Origin: Flavobacteriaceae bacterium
Lineage (GTDB): Bacteria > Bacteroidota > Bacteroidia > Flavobacteriales > Flavobacteriaceae
Direction of reading: 5' to 3'
Length of the DNA stretch: 64,000 bases
Assembly: GCA_947453195.1 (NCBI GenBank)
Contig: CANGFO010000010.1
Coordinates: 50,100-114,099 of the forward strand
The notes beneath the pieces were generated by a model, which was given only the letters and a program-made list of their open reading frames with translations, was not told the DNA's origin and did not search any database. The position numbers were made by a program, and so were the translations under genes. The stretch's first letter is position 1; every line of letters starts with the position of its first letter. Shown piece after piece: positions 34,366 through 40,749 of the stretch.

Positions 34366-35682
34366 ATGGAAAACAAAAAAAAAGTAGCATTCTACACCCT
34401 AGGGTGTAAGCTTAATTTCTCCGAAACTTCTACCATTGCGAGAAATTTTCAAAACGAAGGATTTGACCGCGTTGAATTTGAAGAAGTTGCCGATATTTAT
34501 GTAATAAATACCTGCTCGGTAACCGAAAATGCAGATAAACAATTTAAACAAATTGTAAAAAAAGCCACAAAACTTAATGACAAAGCCTTTATCGCTGCGG
34601 TGGGTTGCTACGCGCAATTAAAACCCGAGGAGTTGGTTGCTGTGGATGGAGTGGATTTGGTTCTTGGCGCTACCGAAAAATTTAAAATCACAGATTATAT
34701 TAATGACTTAGCCAAAAATGATATTGGAGAAGTACATTCTTGTGAGATTGAAGAAGCCGATTTTTATGTTGGTAGTTATTCAATTGGCGATCGAACTCGT
34801 GCTTTCTTAAAAGTGCAAGACGGTTGTGATTACAAATGTACCTATTGTACGATTCCATTGGCAAGAGGAATTTCAAGAAGTGATGCTTTAGAAAATGTGT
34901 TGAAAAATGCTTCGGAGATTTCCCAACAAGGAATAAAAGAAATTGTGCTTACCGGAGTGAATATTGGAGATTATGGTAAAGGCGAATTCGGAAATAAAAA
35001 ACACGAACATACTTTTCTAGATTTAGTAAAAGCATTGGATGAGGTAGAAGGAATTGAACGCTTGCGAATTTCCTCTATCGAACCTAATTTACTTAAAAAT
35101 GAAACCATAGATTTTGTTTCTAAAAGCCGCACTTTTGTGCCTCATTTTCATATTCCGTTACAATCCGGAAGCAATGAAATCCTTAAGAAAATGAAACGCC
35201 GTTATCAAAGAGAGGTGTATACGGAGCGTGTTTCAAAGATAAGAGAAGTAATGCCTCATGCCTGCATTGGCGTGGATGTTATTGTAGGTTTTCCTGGTGA
35301 AACCGATGAAGATTTTCTAGAAACCTATCATTTTTTGAATGATTTAGAGATTTCGTATTTGCATGTTTTTACTTATTCTGAAAGAGATAATACCGAAGCT
35401 GCAGCAATGGAGGGCGTGGTTCCTATGAATGTGCGTTCCAAAAGAAGTAAAATGCTACGAGGATTATCCGTTAAAAAACGTCGTGCTTTTTATGAAACTC
35501 AAATTGGCTCTAATAGAACCGTTTTATTTGAAGGGGAAAACAAAGAAGGTTATATTCATGGTTTTACAGAGAATTATGTAAAAGTAAAAACCCCTTGGAA
35601 TCCCGAATTGGTAAACACTTTACATCAAGTAAATCTTACAAAAATAGATGAAGATGGAAGTGTTCGTATGGAGTTTTTGTAG
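34366..35682 (+). CDS. mtaB: tRNA t6A37 methylthiotransferase MtaB
   Basis: Radical-SAM enzyme that converts N6-threonylcarbamoyladenosine at position 37 to its 2-methylthio form. From the ATG at 34366 it is 438 residues. The N-terminal MTTase domain carries three cluster cysteines (TLGCKLNFSET, INTCSVTENADK, VGCYAQ). The radical-SAM core has DGCDYKCTYCTIP, and a TRAM domain closes the C-terminus. An in-frame TTG lies 12 bp upstream but is less likely. The sua5-type gene at 52.6 kb makes the t6A precursor, so both steps are encoded in the window, though far apart. Confidence 0.93.
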   Translation: MENKKKVAFYTLGCKLNFSETSTIARNFQNEGFDRVEFEEVADIYVINTCSVTENADKQFKQIVKKATKLNDKAFIAAVGCYAQLKPEELVAVDGVDLVLGATEKFKITDYINDLAKNDIGEVHSCEIEEADFYVGSYSIGDRTRAFLKVQDGCDYKCTYCTIPLARGISRSDALENVLKNASEISQQGIKEIVLTGVNIGDYGKGEFGNKKHEHTFLDLVKALDEVEGIERLRISSIEPNLLKNETIDFVSKSRTFVPHFHIPLQSGSNEILKKMKRRYQREVYTERVSKIREVMPHACIGVDVIVGFPGETDEDFLETYHFLNDLEISYLHVFTYSERDNTEAAAMEGVVPMNVRSKRSKMLRGLSVKKRRAFYETQIGSNRTVLFEGENKEGYIHGFTENYVKVKTPWNPELVNTLHQVNLTKIDEDGSVRMEFL

Positions 35683-35752
35683 AATGTGCTAAAACAAGAA
35701 ATTAGTAGGAAAAATTTGAAGAGAATTTTGTCTTGGTGCGTTTAATTTATTT

Positions 35753-36712
35753 TTACAGAATTATTTTTTGATAATAGCTAGAACCATTACAAGTTATTCT
35801 AATAATATAAATTCCTTTTTCTAAATCATTTTCTGGAATACATATCTGACTTGATTCATTAATCGAATGAATAGATTTTGAGATTAATGCCCCTGTAATT
35901 GAATAAAGTGAGTAGTTTAAATCGTTTATTGGGTAGGTGTTGTTGTTAATAATATAAATTTGATTGTTAACAGCCTTTATTGAAATTGAATTAGTTTCTG
36001 CAAAATCTTTAACTCCTAGTTCTTGTACTTGTTCCCCTGGTTCAAAATTGGCAACAACATCACATGCAGGGTTGATAATGGCTGTTCCATTAATTGTAGG
36101 ATTATATCCTGTGCCGCCCACATATAAAAAGTTATCTATTTGAGGATTATCAAATACAAAACAGTTAAAGGCTTGGATAAAACCATAAACAAAATTACCT
36201 TCTCCTGGCATTTTTAATCTACAATAGTAATAATCGTAACAATTTGGACTATGATAGCCATTTCCGACATTTAAATAGCCAATATCATCGATTAATAAAA
36301 TCAAGGCTTTTTTGTTTATTGTAGAACTAGTAGACCAATTGCTTTCAATATTATATGCTAAGTAGGAGTCTGTAAGGTTTTGATTTACTTCACTTAGGGT
36401 TGGGTAGTCTGGGCTAATAAATCCATTTGAGTCCAATACTGAAGAAGTTACACTAGGAACATAAGGTTCACTTCCTGGATCGTGAACTAAGATTTCATTT
36501 TCTCCTAAGGTTTCAACATAAATGTATTTCGAAGTACCTTCTAGTGTATAATGAATGATGTAATCCGGAATACCATCAACATTTAAATCGATAGTTCTTG
36601 TTTGATAAATTGTACTCAACAATCTGTCAGGTGTGTAGTTGTTTGTAATGGTTTGACCATTAAAATTTATTGATATAAAGTACACCAATAATAAAAGTAA
36701 TTTGTTTTTCAT
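35753..36712 (-). CDS. Secreted protein with T9SS type A sorting domain
   Basis: A 319-residue exported protein. The signal peptide reads MKNKLLLLLVYFISINFNGQ. A beta-rich middle part has IYVETLGENEILVHDPGSEP and a cysteine pair (NCYDYYYCRL). The C-terminal 75 residues match the type IX secretion sorting domain (DLNYSLYSITGALISKS...EKGIYIIRITCNGSSYYQKIIL). It should be passed through the T9SS and released or anchored on the cell surface. No enzymatic motif is visible. Confidence 0.85.
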   Translation of the reverse strand: MKNKLLLLLVYFISINFNGQTITNNYTPDRLLSTIYQTRTIDLNVDGIPDYIIHYTLEGTSKYIYVETLGENEILVHDPGSEPYVPSVTSSVLDSNGFISPDYPTLSEVNQNLTDSYLAYNIESNWSTSSTINKKALILLIDDIGYLNVGNGYHSPNCYDYYYCRLKMPGEGNFVYGFIQAFNCFVFDNPQIDNFLYVGGTGYNPTINGTAIINPACDVVANFEPGEQVQELGVKDFAETNSISIKAVNNQIYIINNNTYPINDLNYSLYSITGALISKSIHSINESSQICIPENDLEKGIYIIRITCNGSSYYQKIIL

Positions 36713-37124
36713 AGTAATTTGTTTTAGTTAATAATAATTTAATAATCAATTAATTACTCAATTTACTTTTTTATTTAATTGCTTGCAATTAGTTTAATAA
36801 AAAAAATAAAGAAAAATTATGTAGTGAAGAAATAAAATTGTTAAACATGCCTTCTAGTAGTTTTGAAAAACTTACTAATTAATTTAATTTTAATTAAATT
36901 AATATTATGTGTTAATAATGTAGAAGTGATAGTAAAATAGAGATTTTTACTTTTATTTAGTCTCGAAAACAGGTTGTTTGAAATTGGAAAATTACGCTTC
37001 AATTACAATTTAGTTATCCTAAATGTATTGAAAAATAATGTCTAAATTATTTTTTAATATTATAAATGGCAAAATATTTTTTGTAGGAAATATCTTTTCT
37101 TTGTCTCCACAAAAAACAAATCAA
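36713..37124. other. Intergenic region without a visible gene
   Basis: This 412-bp AT-rich stretch holds no coding frame of note and no tRNA-like fold. The only structure is a 20-bp AT-only palindrome (TAATTTAATT...AATTAAATTA) around 36880-36901. Promoter-like TA-rich motifs occur, but none has a matching TTG. Confidence 0.5.
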
Positions 37125-37466
37125 TTAGTATTTTGAATCAAACTTAATTTTAGTAATTCTAAAAACAGTCTCGCTGTATTGTTCAACAAATTCATACTTA
37201 TGCCGTCCAGGCTGATTGAATTCTACAATTCTTTCGCCCGAAATTTCATAATACATAGAGTTGCCTTCTAGCATAAAACGGCCGCCTTTTTTGCGATAAG
37301 CCGAACGAATTAAATCAAATTTTGATAAATTCCATGTAGTAAATTCGGGATCTAAATCTTGATTTTCACTAAATAATCCTTCGGTGATTTCGGTTTTGCA
37401 ACCATAATATTTTTCAATCTTTTCAAAAAAAGACAGTATGGTAGTATTGAGTTCGTCCAAATTCAT
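37125..37466 (-). CDS. Hypothetical protein, flavobacterial
   Basis: A 113-residue soluble protein with no recognised family. It is mixed alpha/beta, with an N-terminal amphipathic helix (LDELNTTILSFFEKIEKYYGC), then SAYRKKGGRFMLEGNSMYYEISGERIVEFNQPG, and a final beta strand (VFRITKIKFD). No signal peptide or membrane segment is seen. Normal codon use and a clean ATG start support it being a gene. It lies 96 bp downstream of the GNAT-like gene on the same strand and may be co-transcribed. Confidence 0.6.
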   Translation of the reverse strand: MNLDELNTTILSFFEKIEKYYGCKTEITEGLFSENQDLDPEFTTWNLSKFDLIRSAYRKKGGRFMLEGNSMYYEISGERIVEFNQPGRHKYEFVEQYSETVFRITKIKFDSKY

Positions 37467-37562
37467 TTTGTAAATATAGAAAATACTAAATAAAAAATTC
37501 CAAACACCATTTATAAGGATACAAATGGCATTCGGAATTCAGATTTGGGATTTTTAAACGAA

Positions 37563-37847
37563 TTATATTTTGATACCCGGAGGTAATAAGTCTTTGTAAG
37601 TTGGGTTTTTTCTGAAGAAAAGCGCAATTTTCGGCAAAATAGGAACCACTTTTAGTTTGCGTTCGTAAGCAATATCCATAATGTTTTTCAAGAAATTGGT
37701 AATTAATTCTTCATCAGAAAATCCCTCAGGAAGATTGATGCGCGTCAGAAAAATTTTCTTTTCTTGAAAAGAATATTCTAGGGAAACCAATTTTCCATCC
37801 ACCATAATCTCAAATTGACGAGCGAAGGTATTGTCTTTAATATCCAT
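37563..37847 (-). CDS. GNAT-like N-acetyltransferase (Acetyltransf_CG type)
   Basis: From the ATG at 37847 the protein is 94 residues, close to the small single-domain YjdJ-like acetyltransferases. It reads LVSLEYSFQEKKIFLTRINLPEGFSDEELITNFLKNIMDIAYERKLKVVPILPKIALFFRKNPTYKDLLPP, with the family's central strands, helix and a VxPxCPxxxx-like VVPILPKIALFF. A TTG nine codons upstream opens a longer frame but adds no conserved sequence. Acceptor substrate unknown. Confidence 0.75.
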   Translation of the reverse strand: MDIKDNTFARQFEIMVDGKLVSLEYSFQEKKIFLTRINLPEGFSDEELITNFLKNIMDIAYERKLKVVPILPKIALFFRKNPTYKDLLPPGIKI

Positions 37848-37954
37848 TTTTTCTGAAATTATTTCTGAGTTCAAATTCAGTTCTATTTTAATTGATTAAT
37901 TTTAGGCAAATTTCGGAATAATTAATGGATAAAACCACTGAAATAAGTTAAAAT

Positions 37955-38620
37955 ATGACAAAAATCCCAGTTTATTTTATGCCTGGCTTGGCAGCAAGTT
38001 CTTCAATTTTTGAGCGAATTGTATTGCCAACTGAGTCTTTCGAGGTTATTCTGTTGGATTGGGTGCAACCTAAAAAGGATGAAACGCTTGTTTCTTATGC
38101 TCAGCGAATGGCTGAAAAAGTGGTTCATGAAAATGCTGTATTGGTTGGTGTTTCTTTTGGTGGAATTTTAGTGCAAGAAATGGCAACTTTTTTAAACCTT
38201 AAAAAATTAATTATTATCTCAAGCGTGAAGACACGAGACGAAATGCCACGAAGAATAAAATTTGCCAAAACGACTAAAGCCTATAAGCTGCTTCCTACAA
38301 GTTTATTGAACAATGTGGAGAAATTAATCAAATACTCTTTTGGAAATGTGATCAATCAAAAGTTGAAATTATATGAAAAATTCCTGCACTTGCGAAATAA
38401 AGACTATTTAGATTGGGCTATCGAGCAAGTGGTTTGTTGGGATAGAAGTGTTCCGGATCCTAGAGTGATTCATATTCATGGCGATTTGGATGAGGTTTTT
38501 CCGGTCAAGAATATCAATTCTTTTATACCAATAAAAGGCGGAACACACATTATGATATTAAACCGTTTTAGATGGTTTAACCAATATTTACCAGATATTA
38601 TTTTAAAACCAGAAATCTAA
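37955..38620 (+). CDS. Alpha/beta hydrolase
   Basis: A 221-residue alpha/beta hydrolase-like protein. The oxyanion region is YFMPGLAASSSIF, the nucleophile elbow is GVSFGGILVQEM with Ser in GxSxGG, and the catalytic acid and His lie in HIHGDLDEVFP and KGGTHIMIL. Substrate unknown. The 49-bp gap to the lytic transglycosylase gene on the same strand makes co-transcription possible, although a -7-like TAATTTTG at 38639-38646 could give the latter its own promoter. Confidence 0.85.
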   Translation: MTKIPVYFMPGLAASSSIFERIVLPTESFEVILLDWVQPKKDETLVSYAQRMAEKVVHENAVLVGVSFGGILVQEMATFLNLKKLIIISSVKTRDEMPRRIKFAKTTKAYKLLPTSLLNNVEKLIKYSFGNVINQKLKLYEKFLHLRNKDYLDWAIEQVVCWDRSVPDPRVIHIHGDLDEVFPVKNINSFIPIKGGTHIMILNRFRWFNQYLPDIILKPEI

Positions 38621-38668
38621 TTTGTGGTTCGGTTTTTGTAATTTTGTTTCCTACTTAATAATTATTTA

Positions 38669-39562
38669 ATGAATAAGAAATCGATTTTCGGAGCTTTATT
38701 ATTGCTTGTGTTTTCAAGTGCTTTGTTTGTTTTTGCACTTTCCAACGATGCTAAAAAGAAATTGTTGCACGAAGGAACGGCACAGTATTTTCCAACAGCA
38801 ATCGATTTTGCTGGAGAAAAAGCACCCCTTCAAATTGCCGATGTGCGAGAGCGTCTAGATAGAGAATTGTTGGTTAATGCCAACTTACATTCGTCAACGA
38901 TATTAATAATGAAGCGCGCCAACAGAGCTTTTCCAATCATAGAACCCATTTTAAAACAATATGGCGTGCCCGATGATTTTAAATATTTGGCAGTTATTGA
39001 AAGTGCGCTGACCAATGCCGTTTCTCCGTCGGGAGCAAAAGGCGTTTGGCAATTCATGCCCGATACCGCTAAAGAAAAAGGAATGGAAGTGAATGAAGGC
39101 GTTGATGAGCGCTATCATTTGCAAAAAGCAACCGAAGCAGCTTGTAAATATTTGGTTGCAGCCAAACAAAAATTCGGTAACTGGACCTTAGCTGCAGCAT
39201 CTTATAATGGAGGAATGAATGGCGTTAATACCAAAATAGTTGAACAACAAGTTACCGATTATTATGATTTGCTTTTAACCGATGAAACTTCAAGATATGT
39301 ATTCCGAATTTTGGCCTTAAAAGAAATCATGAAACACCCTGAATTGTATGGTTTTGAAGTAGATAAAAACGAAATGTACGATAACATTCCAACTAAAACC
39401 ATTGAAGTAGATAGCTCCATAACCGATTTGGCAGTGTTTGCTAAGAAACAAGGAATTAATTATAAGATACTTAAAATCCACAATCCGTGGTTGCGTGATA
39501 AAAAACTATCCAACCCAACCAAAAAGAAATATGTGATTGAAATCCCAACTTCGGGATATTAA
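38669..39562 (+). CDS. Lytic murein transglycosylase (MltD/Slt type)
   Basis: A 297-residue exported protein. An N-terminal signal/anchor (IFGALLLLVFSSALFVFAL) leads to a goose-lysozyme-like SLT domain. Its motifs are AVIESALTNAVSPSGAKGVWQFM, with the catalytic Glu, then EGVDERYHLQKATEAACKYL and AAASYNGGMNGV. A short C-terminal region (KKQGINYKILKIHNPWL) resembles a LysM-like wall-binding segment. It cleaves peptidoglycan glycan strands to 1,6-anhydro products. It is followed by a strong terminator and a heptamer tandem repeat. Confidence 0.9.
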   Translation: MNKKSIFGALLLLVFSSALFVFALSNDAKKKLLHEGTAQYFPTAIDFAGEKAPLQIADVRERLDRELLVNANLHSSTILIMKRANRAFPIIEPILKQYGVPDDFKYLAVIESALTNAVSPSGAKGVWQFMPDTAKEKGMEVNEGVDERYHLQKATEAACKYLVAAKQKFGNWTLAAASYNGGMNGVNTKIVEQQVTDYYDLLLTDETSRYVFRILALKEIMKHPELYGFEVDKNEMYDNIPTKTIEVDSSITDLAVFAKKQGINYKILKIHNPWLRDKKLSNPTKKKYVIEIPTSGY

Positions 39563-39588
39563 AAAAAGGGCTTTAAAGCCCTTTTTTT
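39561..39588. terminator. Intrinsic terminator after the transglycosylase gene
   Basis: AAAAAAAGGGCTTT and AAAGCCCTTTTTTT form a near-perfect inverted repeat with T-runs on both strands. Confidence 0.88.
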
Positions 39589-39599
39589 ATTTCTTGCAT

Positions 39600-39711
39600 C
39601 TTCCAACTTCCAACTTCCGTCTTCCATCTTCCATCTTCCATCTTCCATCTTCCATCTTCCAACTTCCGTCTTCCAACTTCCAACTTCCATCTTCTGTCTT
39701 CCGTCTCCCAA
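39600..39711. repeat. Heptanucleotide tandem repeat, 16 units of CTTCCAN type
   Basis: Sixteen consecutive 7-bp units read CTTCCAA, CTTCCAT, CTTCCGT or a close variant, including a run of five identical CTTCCAT copies. The array fills the gap between two convergent genes. It is too short and too regular to be a CRISPR and is not translated by any supported gene. Confidence 0.92.
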
Positions 39712-39716
39712 CTCAT

Positions 39717-40232
39717 TTATATTTTCTTCATTTGATCTTTCATCAACTTGATTTGATCTTTCAGCATTCCTTGCTTGTCTAATTTTTTAACCTCATTGAT
39801 TAAGTTGGTCGCTTCTAGTTTTCTTCTTCTAGAAAGTGCCACACCAGCCAGGTTTAATTTGGCAACAGCCAAATCCATATCCATACTTAATCCCAATTCA
39901 ATTGCTTTTTTAAAGTGTTTTTCAGCTTGAATTAAGTTAGTTTGAGACAACATCAACCCTTGAAGGTAGTTGTAATATCCTTGTTGTTTTCTTACTAAAG
40001 CCGTTTCTGGGTTCTTAATTTTCATCAACCATTTATTAGCTCCTTCAAAATTTTGCTTACGCAATTGTAAAAAAGCCATTAAAATGTATTCGTTTTTATA
40101 ATATAGAAAAATAGGAACGATCGTTAATAAGATAAGAAAAATCCCGTTTCCTGTGTTGCTTTCTGTGAATTGCCATACCGAAGTTGCTAATAGAAGTACC
40201 GCAAGAACCAATTTGATATTTTTGTGAAACAT
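39717..40232 (-). CDS. DUF2892-like membrane protein with TPR region
   Basis: A 171-residue protein. Two hydrophobic segments at the N-terminus (about 7-22 and 29-45) would place it in the inner membrane. Residues about 55-160 form TPR-like helices (NFEGANKWLMKIKNPE, ALVRKQQGYYNYLQGLMLSQTNLIQAEKHFKKAIELG). TPRs usually serve as protein-interaction platforms. No family name is certain. Confidence 0.7.
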   Translation of the reverse strand: MFHKNIKLVLAVLLLATSVWQFTESNTGNGIFLILLTIVPIFLYYKNEYILMAFLQLRKQNFEGANKWLMKIKNPETALVRKQQGYYNYLQGLMLSQTNLIQAEKHFKKAIELGLSMDMDLAVAKLNLAGVALSRRRKLEATNLINEVKKLDKQGMLKDQIKLMKDQMKKI

Positions 40233-40294
40233 AATTTATTTAATTTAGGTTACAAAGGTAATAAAAGGTTTTTAAAATATTTTTAAAAAACTAC

Positions 40295-40324
40295 TTGCAA
40301 GTAATAAAAACCTTTGTATATTTG
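40295..40324 (+). promoter_or_regulatory. Bacteroidetes-type promoter of rpmH
   Basis: TTG at 40295-40297, a 19-bp spacer and TATATTTG at 40317-40324 match the consensus exactly. Expected start of transcription is near 40331, about 50 nt before the ATG. Confidence 0.78.
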
Positions 40325-40382
40325 CACTCGGTTTTAAAAGAGCCTATCAAATAGATTAATATACGATTAAAGATAAAAAGCA

Positions 40383-40544
40383 ATGAGCAAAAGAACGTTT
40401 CAACCATCGAAAAGAAAAAGAAGAAATAAACACGGATTTATGGACAGAATGGCTTCTGCAAATGGAAGAAAAGTCCTTGCTCGTCGTAGAGCTAAAGGAA
40501 GACATAAATTGACTGTTTCTAGCGAACCAAGACACAAAAAATAA
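40383..40544 (+). CDS. rpmH: 50S ribosomal protein L34
   Basis: A 53-residue, very basic protein that begins [20 protein letters not shown] and continues [22 protein letters not shown], the L34 signature. It is part of the large ribosomal subunit. In most bacteria rpmH neighbours rnpA, yidC and dnaA. Here it stands alone, with its own promoter and terminator, as is common in Bacteroidetes. Confidence 0.97.
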
Positions 40545-40565
40545 TGATTAGATTCTAATCAATAT

Positions 40566-40600
40566 TAAGCCGTTACTTTTATTAGTAGCGGCTTTTTTTT
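40566..40600 (+). terminator. Intrinsic terminator after rpmH
   Basis: AAGCCGTTACT and AGTAGCGGCTT pair around a short TTTATT loop with a weak central pair, followed by eight Ts. Confidence 0.85.
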
Positions 40601-40630
40601 AAACTTGTTTATAAAATTTAATAAGTTTTT

Positions 40631-40711
40631 GAAGCTATTTCCCGCTATCCGCTGCAATCTTTTTAATTTTAAAGAAAAATATAAAAAGTATTTTCACTGC
40701 TATCGGGGCTA
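40631..40711. repeat. REP-like palindromic element
   Basis: The minus strand reads TAGCCCCGATAGCAGTGAAA, an A/T-rich centre with AAAAAG/CTTTTT pairing, then GCAGCGGATAGCGGGAAATA and GCTTC. I recall closely similar elements scattered between genes in many Flavobacterium genomes. It lies between rpmH and carB. No transposase of the RAYT type is nearby. Confidence 0.65.
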
Positions 40712-40749
40712 AGAAAAAATAACAACACAACAATTACAAATAAACTACA

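Noticed and set aside
39537..39782. Reading frame across the heptamer repeat
   Set aside because: The product is a simple period-7 artefact (LPSSNFR-type repeats) with no start signal and overlaps the end of the convergent gene.
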